From JBNNGK01 sp050268245 (GTDB taxonomy: Bacteria > Pseudomonadota > Gammaproteobacteria > Enterobacterales > Enterobacteriaceae): a stretch of DNA of 64,000 nucleotides. Shown here piece by piece: positions 24,454 through 32,510 of this stretch. The stretch covers positions 186,001 to 250,000 of the forward strand of contig NZ_JBNNGK010000002.1 in NCBI RefSeq assembly GCF_050268245.1. Direction: 5' to 3'. The notes beneath the pieces are model-generated. The model was not told the origin of the DNA, did not search any database, and saw only the letters and a program-made list of their open reading frames with translations. The first letter of the stretch is position 1. Each line of letters starts with the position of its first letter. The translations under genes and the position numbers were made by a program.

Positions 24454-27400
24454 TATTTTTCCTTTTTGAAGCCGACGCATTCTTCGTCAGCACCGATCAG
24501 ACTCTCTAGCTCACTCAGTAACTGTGTCACTGACGCAATCATTTTAGTATAGGCATCTTGTGCTAACTGTTGATTGCGTGCGGCTTCGCTAACTTGTTGG
24601 CAATGTTCCGCCATCAGCGGGAATTGTAGCATTAACATACTGCCTTTAATCCGGTGTGCTGTCGTGCCCAATATTGCCCAATCTTGGTCGATAACGGCTT
24701 GGTGCACACGTTGTTGATCTTCGCGCAGCGTAGAGACTAGGGTCGACACGAGTTTGTGTTGCACTGCGATGTTATCGCCCGCCATTGCAGCGAGGGTACT
24801 TTTTATGTCAGTAAGGACTAACTGCGTCGCAGGAGCGCGTTCTGACTGATGCAATATAGTGGCAATTGCTGCCAATGAAATGGGTTTAGTCAGGAAGTGA
24901 TCAATCGCCACTTGGCCGGTTGGGATACGGGTAAACTCTTGTACGTCGGCAGAGCATAAAATAATTTGGCAGGCGGTTAAGCCGCGCCGTTGCTCATCCC
25001 GACGGATTAAGCGTGCTAACGTTAATCCATCTGGGCGCGGCATATTGTAATCGATAAACAGCAATGTGAACGGTTGCCGGCGATGTGCTCGCAACAGCTC
25101 ATTGCCGCGCTCAAACAGCGTGGGATGCAGGCCGTAGTGCCGCAGTTGACGCTCCATCAGTAGCAGATTGGTAGGATGATCGTCGACCAGCGCCACTCGC
25201 AACGACGGGGAAGGCAAGGCGAGCGTCACTTCACTCGGTGAATGGTTTGCCGCGCAGTCCGCCAGCGAGACGGGGATGCTCACATTCACTTGCGTACCGA
25301 TACCAAGTTGCGACTGTAAGCGGATCCGCCCCCCCATCTTTTCGATAATCTCTTTGCAAATTGACAGCCCCAGTCCAGTGCCTTGTACCGAGGTGCGTTG
25401 AGCGCTACGTGCCCGATAAAACGGTTGGAAAAGTTTATCTATTTCGTCATCGGCAATACCACAGCCGCTGTCGACCACGTGCAACTGTAATTCACCCTGT
25501 TGCTCATCTTGCGGTTGCCAATCCAGATTAACCACGATGCTGCCACGCTGCGTGAACTTAATAGCATTGTTAATCAGATTGTTAGCCACCTGAAGTAAAC
25601 GCTCACCATCGATCATTAACGTATTGGGCAAGGCGGTGGTGACGTGAACGTCTAAGGTGACGGGGCGCTCCCTCAGCAACGGCTGATACAATGCGTTGAG
25701 GTGCTCAGCCCACGGGCGCAATGCCAGCGCTTTCGGTGCCAGCGTCAATGAGCCGGTTTCTAACTTGGCGTAGTCCTGCAAATCATTCAGCAGGTTCATG
25801 AGCGATGAAGCGGCGCTGTAGATCACCGGTAAACCGCCCACAGCGGATTGCTGCTTTAGCTCCAGCTCCAACAAGCCAAGGATCGCGTGCATCGGCGTAC
25901 GCAACTCATGGCTAATGGTGGCGAGAAATTGGCTTTTCATGCGGTTTTCTGCTTCTGCGCGCTGGCGTGCCTGTTCCAACTGTATCCGTTCTCGCCGCTC
26001 GCGACGTTGTTGCATATAGCGCCGCAATACCCATGCTAATAACAGCAGGATGATGGCGCCGAGCAATGTTAACAGCCAGGTAGTTTGCGGTTGCATGCGA
26101 TTATCATTCACTGCATCAATTAAACTACTGCGGTCGACAATCCATTCGTTGCGCAGAGATTGCAACGTGTCGGCCGGGATCTGCATCAGATTTTTATCAA
26201 GGATCGTCAGCAGCAACGGCTCGTCCTGCCGTACGCCGAATGCGATCGGATAAGCGACATTGTTGGCGGCGAAAGCTAACTTGATGGTGCCCGCATAGCG
26301 CGAAAGGGCAAAGAAGTTGGCGGAGATGATGTTGTCTACCAGCGCATCTAATTGGCCGTTGGCCAGCGCATCGTACATGGCTTTGCTGTCATTAAAGGCA
26401 ATGGCTTCGTCGCCGCTTGGGATCAAACTTTGCCCCAAATCGCCACGGATAAAGCCGATACGCTTGTTTTGCAGTGCACGCCAGGTTGAGACGTCGCTGG
26501 CATAGTGTGCGACGTAAACACCCCATAGCGATCGATGAACAGGCATGCTGGTGTTGTAATGCGCTTTTACACTACGCGCTAAGGGTAACGCCGCGCGAAA
26601 GCGGGCCTGGCCGGATGCCACCATTTGATCTGCTTGTTCGGCATTGCGCGCCCAAATTGGCGTAAATTGCAAACCGGTATTTTGCGCAATAATGGTGAGA
26701 ATATCGATGATATAGCCGTGCGCTTGCCCATTGGAACCGCGATAGCTAAAGGGGAAGTTATTTTCGACGGCGGCGTAAGTTACGTTTGCGTGAGTGTCTA
26801 CCCAATGTTGTTCCATCTGGGTGAGGTTGGCATTACCGGTATCCAAATAGCTGGGGATTTTTTTGCTCCAGCGTCCCTGAATAACATTCATCAATTCCAT
26901 TGGGGCATTGGCGATGGCGGTGTTCAGCGATGCGATCAGGGTAGAATTAGTCGCGGCAAACACGAACGATAAATTGCCAAGGTTGACGCTGCTTTCAATT
27001 TGATATAATTGCCCTAGTTGCAACTGGTCGATAATAAAGCTGGCGCTGGCTTCGTCAGCGATAAAGTAATCGCTATCGCCGTTCAGCAGTGCATAGACTG
27101 CCTGTAAATTGTTATCATAACGCTGTATATGCGAGGTCACCGCTTGCAATGCTGGCCCGGTCTGCATGTCGGTCAACATACTGATAGCGACGCGTGCATT
27201 GGACGAGTTGAGCATCACCGGGCGTTTATTCGCGCGATCGCGTAAGACGCGCAAATTGCTGATGTAGTAAGGTTGTGAGGTGTGGAGATCATCCAGTGCC
27301 GCCTGCTGCGGAATGCCGAGCATTAGGTCGAGCTCTCCTTTGTGCAGTGCCTGCTTCAACTGAGCCAGATCGGCAAACCCGTAGATGGCAAAGTGAATCC

Positions 27401-27662
27401 CCGTTGTTTGCTGAATATATTCGAGATAATCGGCGTTCAATCCGTATAGGTCATCATCAACCAAAATATTATAGGGGCTGGTATTTTCGCTGATGATACC
27501 TACGCGTAAAGTATGGTCACGCCAAGGATTTTTCTCACTGGCGGTCGGCATGTTAGTGAGAAAAAGATTCAGGTTGCTGACTAATTGATAACGTACTGGC
27601 TCAATGGCCAGGGCGCTGCTGCAGATATTCAGCAGAAAGATCGCTAATACCATCAGACGCAT
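24453..27662 (-). CDS. EvgS/BvgS-type hybrid sensor histidine kinase
   Basis: 1069 residues in family order: signal peptide (1-19), two periplasmic Venus-flytrap domains of the bacterial SBP_3 type (about 50-268 and 285-512), one membrane helix (about 528-546), a short coiled linker, DHp domain with SHELRTP (His585), ATPase domain (N-box near 694, DSGCGIADD at 731, GTGLGLS at 761), receiver (acidic pair 827-828, Asp871, Lys926) and Hpt domain with His1003 in AHRIKGSM. All phosphorelay residues are present. Unlike BvgS and EvgS there is no room for a PAS domain between the helix and DHp. Start and stop overlap the regulator and zitB genes by one base each. The ligand is unknown. Confidence 0.93.
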   Translation of the reverse strand: MRLMVLAIFLLNICSSALAIEPVRYQLVSNLNLFLTNMPTASEKNPWRDHTLRVGIISENTSPYNILVDDDLYGLNADYLEYIQQTTGIHFAIYGFADLAQLKQALHKGELDLMLGIPQQAALDDLHTSQPYYISNLRVLRDRANKRPVMLNSSNARVAISMLTDMQTGPALQAVTSHIQRYDNNLQAVYALLNGDSDYFIADEASASFIIDQLQLGQLYQIESSVNLGNLSFVFAATNSTLIASLNTAIANAPMELMNVIQGRWSKKIPSYLDTGNANLTQMEQHWVDTHANVTYAAVENNFPFSYRGSNGQAHGYIIDILTIIAQNTGLQFTPIWARNAEQADQMVASGQARFRAALPLARSVKAHYNTSMPVHRSLWGVYVAHYASDVSTWRALQNKRIGFIRGDLGQSLIPSGDEAIAFNDSKAMYDALANGQLDALVDNIISANFFALSRYAGTIKLAFAANNVAYPIAFGVRQDEPLLLTILDKNLMQIPADTLQSLRNEWIVDRSSLIDAVNDNRMQPQTTWLLTLLGAIILLLLAWVLRRYMQQRRERRERIQLEQARQRAEAENRMKSQFLATISHELRTPMHAILGLLELELKQQSAVGGLPVIYSAASSLMNLLNDLQDYAKLETGSLTLAPKALALRPWAEHLNALYQPLLRERPVTLDVHVTTALPNTLMIDGERLLQVANNLINNAIKFTQRGSIVVNLDWQPQDEQQGELQLHVVDSGCGIADDEIDKLFQPFYRARSAQRTSVQGTGLGLSICKEIIEKMGGRIRLQSQLGIGTQVNVSIPVSLADCAANHSPSEVTLALPSPSLRVALVDDHPTNLLLMERQLRHYGLHPTLFERGNELLRAHRRQPFTLLFIDYNMPRPDGLTLARLIRRDEQRRGLTACQIILCSADVQEFTRIPTGQVAIDHFLTKPISLAAIATILHQSERAPATQLVLTDIKSTLAAMAGDNIAVQHKLVSTLVSTLREDQQRVHQAVIDQDWAILGTTAHRIKGSMLMLQFPLMAEHCQQVSEAARNQQLAQDAYTKMIASVTQLLSELESLIGADEECVGFKKEK

Positions 27663-28267
27663 TAGGGGATTAACTCTTTAAATACGACAACTAACTCCAG
27701 CAGGTTGCTGGCACCGGTTTTACGCAGAATGTTTTTTTTATGGGTGCTGACGGTTTTATTGCTGATGTTTAGCATATCGGCGATTTGCAGGTTCGAAAAT
27801 CCTTTGCTGAGTAAACCCAGTACCTGCAGTTCTTTTGGCGTTAGCATCACCGCGTCTGTCATGGGTATTTCATCGGCCAATGTTATGGACGGGAAACTCG
27901 TCTCACCGCGCAGCACGGCTTCAATGGCCTGTACCAACTGTTCCAGCGTGCTCCCTTTGTTAACAAAACCATTGGCACCGGCGCTGTAGGCCATGCGTGC
28001 GTAAACCTCTTCTTCTTGGGCGGTATAGATCAGGATGGGCTGTTGCGGATAGTGGCGGCGAATCTTCTTCAATAATTGGAGCCCATCCACCTGCGGCAAG
28101 CCGATATCCAGAATCACCACGTCAAAAGACGCTTTGGCCAGTTGCGCTAGCGCCTGCGTATCATTTTGCACCGCTTGCAGTGCATAGGTGTGGGGCGTGT
28201 TCATCAGCGCAGCATCCAATGCGACATGAACCACCGGGTGGTCATCAACTAATAATAAAGAGGGCAT
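27662..28267 (-). CDS. NarL/LuxR-family response regulator, partner of the EvgS-type kinase
   Basis: DNA-binding regulator, 201 residues from ATG 28267 (MPSLLLVDDHPVVH). The receiver has Asp8, Asp9, phospho-acceptor Asp54 in VILDIGLP and Lys104; a LuxR-type helix-turn-helix occupies about 140-198 (LTPKELQVLGLLSKGFSNLQI). The frame is open up to 28345, but the added residues are not receiver-like, although a GTG at 28279 has an AGGA-like site. EvgA/BvgA is the closest type. Its TAA shares the A of the kinase ATG, so the pair is translationally coupled. It is divergent from aroG. Confidence 0.92.
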   Translation of the reverse strand: MPSLLLVDDHPVVHVALDAALMNTPHTYALQAVQNDTQALAQLAKASFDVVILDIGLPQVDGLQLLKKIRRHYPQQPILIYTAQEEEVYARMAYSAGANGFVNKGSTLEQLVQAIEAVLRGETSFPSITLADEIPMTDAVMLTPKELQVLGLLSKGFSNLQIADMLNISNKTVSTHKKNILRKTGASNLLELVVVFKELIP

Positions 28268-28472
28268 GATGTTGCTCACATGGCGGAGTCCTGCCCGATA
28301 GCATAGCGAAAAAGGAGCGTCTGCGCTGCCCTTATAAAACAGCACAATCTGCTGTGAAACTGGGCGTTATAAGTTGAGGCGGCAAAGGTGATTTACAGCG
28401 CCATCCTCACAGGCTAGATTGATTAGCATTACGCACCGCGAAATACCTCTCTTGATACCGAATGGAAAAGTT

Positions 28473-29528
28473 ATGAATTACCAAAACGACGATTTACGCA
28501 TCACAGAAATTAAGGAACTCTTACCGCCAGTGGCGCTGTTGGAGAAGTTTCCTGCCACAGAAAAAACAGCGGAGACGGTGTCACGTGCGCGCAATGCCAT
28601 TCACAATATTCTACGTGGTCGCGATGATCGCCTACTGGTGGTGATCGGCCCTTGTTCGATCCATGACACCAAAGCGGCCAAAGAATACGCCGAGCGTTTG
28701 CTGACGCTGCGTCAGGAATTGCAAGGTGAGCTGGAAGTGGTGATGCGTGTTTACTTCGAAAAACCGCGTACCACCGTAGGTTGGAAAGGGCTGATCAACG
28801 ATCCGCTAATGGATAACAGTTTCCAGATTAACGAAGGCCTGCGTCTGGCGCGTAAGCTGTTACTCGATATCAATGACAGCGGCTTGCCGGCAGCGGGTGA
28901 GTTTCTCGATATGATCACTCCGCAATACTTGGGCGACCTGATGAGTTGGGGTGCCATTGGTGCACGCACCACGGAATCCCAAGTGCACCGTGAGCTATCT
29001 TCTGGGTTATCTTGCCCGGTAGGTTTCAAAAATGGTACCGACGGCACCATCAAGGTAGCGATTGATGCAATCAATGCAGCCAGCGCACCGCACTGCTTCT
29101 TATCGGTAACCAAATGGGGCCACTCCGCTATTGTTAACACCAGCGGTAACGGTGATTGCCACATTATTCTGCGCGGTGGTAAAGAGCCAAACTACAGCGC
29201 GGGGCATGTGAAAGCGGTAAAAGAAGGGCTAAGCAAAGCCGGTCTGCCGACGAATGTTATGATCGATTTCAGCCATGCTAACAGCAGCAAGCAGTTCAAA
29301 AAGCAACTGGAAGTCTGCGCGGACGTGTGCCAACAGATCGGCGGCGGTGAGAAGGCAGTGATGGGCGTGATGATTGAAAGCCATTTGGTTGAAGGCAATC
29401 AGAGCCTGGAAAGCGGTGAGCCACTGGTTTACGGCAAGAGCGTGACCGATGCCTGCATTGGTTGGCAAGATACTGAAACTGTTTTGCGTAATTTGGCCGC
29501 AGCGGTAAAAGTGCGCCGTAGTTTATAA
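28473..29528 (+). CDS. aroG: Phenylalanine-sensitive DAHP synthase
   Basis: First enzyme of the shikimate pathway, condensing PEP and erythrose-4-phosphate. ATG 28473 gives MNYQNDDLRITEIKELLPP and 351 residues (350 in E. coli); the longer frame from 28419 is non-conserved. Active-site stretches LLVVIGPCSIHD, KPRTTVGWKGLINDP and VMIDFSHANSSKQ are intact. The AroG type (Phe-inhibited) rather than AroF/AroH is judged from overall sequence and gene position. Confidence 0.97.
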   Translation: MNYQNDDLRITEIKELLPPVALLEKFPATEKTAETVSRARNAIHNILRGRDDRLLVVIGPCSIHDTKAAKEYAERLLTLRQELQGELEVVMRVYFEKPRTTVGWKGLINDPLMDNSFQINEGLRLARKLLLDINDSGLPAAGEFLDMITPQYLGDLMSWGAIGARTTESQVHRELSSGLSCPVGFKNGTDGTIKVAIDAINAASAPHCFLSVTKWGHSAIVNTSGNGDCHIILRGGKEPNYSAGHVKAVKEGLSKAGLPTNVMIDFSHANSSKQFKKQLEVCADVCQQIGGGEKAVMGVMIESHLVEGNQSLESGEPLVYGKSVTDACIGWQDTETVLRNLAAAVKVRRSL

Positions 29529-29544
29529 AACAGCGGTAAATAAA

Positions 29545-29572
29545 AAAGCCCCCGATGATTTGGGGGCTTTTT
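29545..29572. terminator. Bidirectional terminator between aroG and gpmA
   Basis: Six-bp stem GCCCCC/GGGGGC (29548-29553, 29562-29567), flanked by A on the left and T on the right, so it can act for aroG on the plus strand and gpmA on the minus strand. Confidence 0.88.
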
Positions 29573-29587
29573 GCATCAGAGCGAGAA

Positions 29588-30340
29588 TTATTTTGCTTTA
29601 CCTTGGTTAGCGACGGCAGCCGCTTTAGCCGCGATCTCGTCAGCATTCCCCAGATAGTAACGTTTAGTTGGTTTGAAGTTTTCATCAAACTCATACACCA
29701 ATGGCACGCCAGTTGGGATGTTCAGTTCGAGAATCTCGTCTTCACTCAGGTTGTCCAGGTATTTAACCAGGGCGCGCAGAGAGTTACCGTGGGCGGCGAT
29801 GATCACACGTTCACCGCTTTTGATGCGTGGCAGAATCTCTGCATCCCAGTAAGGGATCACGCGATCGATGGTCAGCGCGAGGCTTTCGGTCAGTGGCAGT
29901 TCTTGTTCGCTTAAGGTGGCGTAACGCGGGTCGTGGCCAGGATAACGCTCATCTTCTTTAGTCAGTTCGGGAGGCGTGACGGCAAAACCGCGGCGCCATT
30001 GCTTCACTTGTTCGTCACCGTATTTTTCGGCGGTTTCAGCTTTGTTCAGGCCTTGCAGTGCACCGTAGTGGCGCTCATTCAGTTTCCAAGATTTTTCCGT
30101 TGGCAGCCATGCCTGATCCAGTTCATCCAGAACGCTCCACAGGGTGTGGATAGCGCGTTTCAGTACGGAGGTGTAAGCGAAGTCGAAAGCGAAACCTTCG
30201 TCTTTCAACAGCTCGCCTGCTGCTTTCGCTTCAGTACGGCCTTTATCAGACAGATCAACATCATACCAACCGGTGAAGCGGTTTTCGTTGTTCCACTGGC
30301 TTTCGCCGTGACGCACCAGAACCAGCTTAGTTACAGCCAT
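29588..30340 (-). CDS. gpmA: 2,3-bisphosphoglycerate-dependent phosphoglycerate mutase
   Basis: Cofactor-dependent glycolytic mutase interconverting 3- and 2-phosphoglycerate, 250 residues as in E. coli. Phosphohistidine motif LVRHGESQWN (His11 counting Met), RHYGALQGLNK and the second catalytic AAHGNSLRALVKYL are present. AAGGAG precedes the ATG. A Fur-like box lies 33 nt upstream of the start, consistent with reported iron regulation of gpmA in E. coli. Confidence 0.98.
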   Translation of the reverse strand: MAVTKLVLVRHGESQWNNENRFTGWYDVDLSDKGRTEAKAAGELLKDEGFAFDFAYTSVLKRAIHTLWSVLDELDQAWLPTEKSWKLNERHYGALQGLNKAETAEKYGDEQVKQWRRGFAVTPPELTKEDERYPGHDPRYATLSEQELPLTESLALTIDRVIPYWDAEILPRIKSGERVIIAAHGNSLRALVKYLDNLSEDEILELNIPTGVPLVYEFDENFKPTKRYYLGNADEIAAKAAAVANQGKAK

Positions 30341-30372
30341 AGCTTAACTCCTTAATAATCTGACAGTTCAAT

Positions 30373-30391
30373 GATAACGAATATCATTATA
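30373..30391 (-). promoter_or_regulatory. Candidate Fur box upstream of gpmA
   Basis: On the minus strand TATAATGATATTCGTTATC matches the 19-bp Fur consensus GATAATGATAATCATTATC at 16 of 19 positions. It ends 32 nt from the gpmA start codon. Confidence 0.6.
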
Positions 30392-30759
30392 TTGTCGCTG
30401 CCGTGGGCGCGGCAATCGATAGTGTTAAACCATAGCGAATTTCTTAGCGTTAAGTAAGGGTTGAGTGGCTGAAAAGCTGAATCGTTTAGCCGAGTTAGGG
30501 GGCAGAGGATCAGCGAAGTGGGGTTAAGGTGATTATGCGAAAAACGACAGTTCAACTTTATCTGGTAGGCGCTTGACTCGCAATGGGGAGATAGAGTCAT
30601 ACTATCAATATAAAAAAGAATTACTTAAGTTTTTGCTAAAGCTGAAGTATAAGTGGCGGTATCTTTAATCTTTAATCTTTAATTTGTTTAATGTGTTGCG
30701 CTTCACTTTTATTTCCGTAGTAACGACATGAAATAAAAGCGAAGCGGTCAAAGGTGACG
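30392..30759. other. Intergenic region between gpmA and the first PsiF-like gene
   Basis: About 370 nt without a credible gene. It holds a triple 7-bp repeat CTTTAAT at 30663-30683 and otherwise nothing recognisable. An 82-codon minus-strand frame here lacks a ribosome site and family-like sequence. Confidence 0.4.
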
Positions 30760-30942
30760 TTATTTATGTACACAATCATTCACGAACTTCGTGTAATCAT
30801 CACCCGTTAATCCTTTCACTTTGGCATCACTTTTACAAGCTTCGAGCACCCTTATCGGGACGATTTTTGTGACCTCTGCCGCCATCAGGTTGGTGCTCAG
30901 AAGTAAACCGGTCAGCAGTGGAATTACAATTGTTAATTTCAT
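30760..30942 (-). CDS. Small secreted PsiF-like protein, paralogue 1
   Basis: 60 residues: a signal peptide (MKLTIVIPLLTGLLLSTNLMAA, cut after AA), then a single PsiF-type repeat reduced to a core (ACKSDAKVKGLTGDDYTKFVNDC) with two cysteines. GGAGA lies 8 nt before the ATG. Signal peptide, ribosome site and upstream region are closely related to paralogue 2. PsiF itself is induced by phosphate starvation in E. coli, but its function is unknown; none is claimed here. Confidence 0.82.
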   Translation of the reverse strand: MKLTIVIPLLTGLLLSTNLMAAEVTKIVPIRVLEACKSDAKVKGLTGDDYTKFVNDCVHK

Positions 30943-31334
30943 AAATATTTCTCCAGTTATTCATTGAAAACTTAGAAAACAGTCGTAGTGATGATATTAC
31001 GCCAAGAGATTTGGCTACCATCTAAAGTTAAGCATAGTTTATTGTTTTGGTTTTGAAAGCCGGTTTTGTTTTTTGATGGCAATATAAGATTAATCTTAAT
31101 GGACTAATGTGGTGTGTTGGTAATTATTTGTTTTATAGGTTTAATTTTATGATTCAGTCATTCGGGAACTTGAATTGCTAACAGATGAGAACATAAAAAA
31201 TGATGATTTATGAGTGAGTTAACTTACGGCTTTTTTATGAATTCGTTTGTTTTTATGCAGTTCAATAGTCTCCTTATCGGTTTTAGTAACAAGAACAGCC
31301 CATGTATCTATGGAATATTTTGGGAGATTGTTAG
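30943..31334. other. Upstream region of PsiF-like paralogue 1
   Basis: About 390 nt, AT-rich, with no gene. The first 160 nt next to the gene are homologous to the region before paralogue 2 (31584-31745), including a 14-bp palindrome TAAGATTAATCTTA at 31085-31098, 142 nt from the start codon. The rest shows nothing recognisable. Confidence 0.6.
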
Positions 31335-31388
31335 AAAAAATAATCCGCCTCACATTTAAAATGTCATTAGTGCGAAAAAATGAGGCGG
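31335..31388 (-). terminator. Terminator of PsiF-like paralogue 2
   Basis: Arms CCGCCTCA (31345-31352) and TGAGGCGG (31381-31388) pair. In the minus-strand direction the stem is followed by ATTATTTTTT, 12 nt after the stop of the gene. Confidence 0.7.
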
Positions 31389-31400
31389 CATCTGACGAGG

Positions 31401-31583
31401 TTATTTAGCGGTACAAGACTTCATAAATTTGTCATGTTCCGCCCCCGTTAGTCCTTGTATTGTGGCTTGTTGCTCGCAGTATTGTTGCTTTGAATCTTCA
31501 TACCCTCCAGCCGCATCCGCCGCCATCAGATTAGTGCTCAGAAGTAAACCGGTCAACAGGGGAGTTACAATCGCTAATCGCAT
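31401..31583 (-). CDS. Small secreted PsiF-like protein, paralogue 2
   Basis: 60 residues from ATG 31583: a signal peptide nearly identical to paralogue 1 (MRLAIVTPLLTGLLLSTNLMAA), then one PsiF repeat (YCEQQATIQGLTGAEHDKFMKSC). GGAGA is 8 nt upstream; an ATG seven codons earlier lacks a ribosome site. The mature part matches PsiF repeats (CNQQAT...LKG...FM..C) better than paralogue 1. Its own terminator and upstream region suggest a separate transcript. Confidence 0.85.
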   Translation of the reverse strand: MRLAIVTPLLTGLLLSTNLMAADAAGGYEDSKQQYCEQQATIQGLTGAEHDKFMKSCTAK

Positions 31584-31817
31584 AAATATTTCTCCGGTAT
31601 TCATTGAAAACGTAAAAAATAGTAATAGCGATGATATTACGCCAAGCGCCTTGTTATATCACCCAAACTTAAGGGTAGCTTATTGTTTGTGATTTTAAAG
31701 TCCAACGTGGCATTGGATGGGGATATGAGATTAATCTTAACGAAGGGGTATTCGAAGGGGGGGTTACGAAAAACGGATAAACTTTCGCTCACCCGTTGTA
31801 TGTCTGCATTGGGAAGA
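31584..31817. other. Upstream region of PsiF-like paralogue 2
   Basis: 234 nt without a gene, homologous over about 160 nt to the region before paralogue 1. The palindrome appears here as TGAGATTAATCTTA (31726-31739), again 142 nt from the start codon. Confidence 0.6.
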
Positions 31818-32159
31818 TCAGGCGGTTTTTTTCAGGCATTGGCTCATGAAGGTTTTGCGCTCGTCACCTTTCAGGCTTTTCTTAGCCGCGTCGGCGTTAC
31901 AGCGTTTCATTTTTTGCTGTTGTGGCGTTAATGTTTTGTCCACCTTTTTATGGCCTTCGGCTTTTAGACAGGTGCTCATGAAAGTGGAGCGATCCGCACC
32001 CTTCAAGGATTGCGTCGTCGCTTGTTGATTACAATCAGTCATACGTTTTTGCTGGGCCGCCTGCGCAGGTGAAGGCGTTTTGGCCGGTGTTTCTGCCGCC
32101 ATCAGGTGAGTGCTCAACAGTAAACCTGCCAGTAATGGGAAAGCTGTAATCAGTCGCAT
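31818..32159 (-). CDS. psiF: Phosphate starvation-inducible protein PsiF
   Basis: 113 residues: signal peptide (MRLITAFPLLAGLLLSTHLMA), an Ala/Pro/Lys-rich linker, and two PsiF repeats, each with paired cysteines (MTDCNQQATTQSLKGADRS and MKRCNADAAKKSLKGDERK, followed by FMS.CLK). AAGGAA is 7 nt upstream of ATG 32159; the longer frame to 32354 has no support. E. coli PsiF is 106 residues with the same layout but sits beside phoA, so this location differs. Function unknown. Confidence 0.92.
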   Translation of the reverse strand: MRLITAFPLLAGLLLSTHLMAAETPAKTPSPAQAAQQKRMTDCNQQATTQSLKGADRSTFMSTCLKAEGHKKVDKTLTPQQQKMKRCNADAAKKSLKGDERKTFMSQCLKKTA

Positions 32160-32510
32160 AGGTGTTCCTTCAGCTATTAATTGGCCAATACCGATTTTCT
32201 CGAAGCCGCCTCTTAGTGGGTTACCAGAACCCGCTTTAGGTCTCGGTAAATCGCAGTCAAACCCGATCCGCAGGTGTTCATACGTAAAGCGTTGTGATCC
32301 GCCAGTGCAACGACTCGAGGTAGCAAGAGAGATATCGTGTATAAAGGCCGACAAGAGCGATATTGCACAAGGGATAGCGCAATATCACAGTAGGCTGATT
32401 CTAGTGCGTCGGGGGGAATAAGGAAAGGTGAAGGGTCATACGGGGCAGGAGGAAAACGGTAAGGATTTATAACGTGCTGCCCTTTACCGTCCGGTTTGGG
32501 GCAGGTCGTC
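32160..32510. other. Region between psiF and galM
   Basis: 351 nt. It is upstream of psiF and downstream of galM, both on the minus strand. No Pho box or clear terminator was recognised, and no gene is supported. Confidence 0.4.

Noticed and set aside
30352..30600. 82-codon minus-strand frame upstream of gpmA
   Set aside because: It overlaps the Fur-like box and gpmA leader, has no signal or known motif and no ribosome site.
32160..32510. Pho box before psiF
   Set aside because: No CTGTCAT-type direct repeats were seen, so phosphate control could not be supported from sequence.
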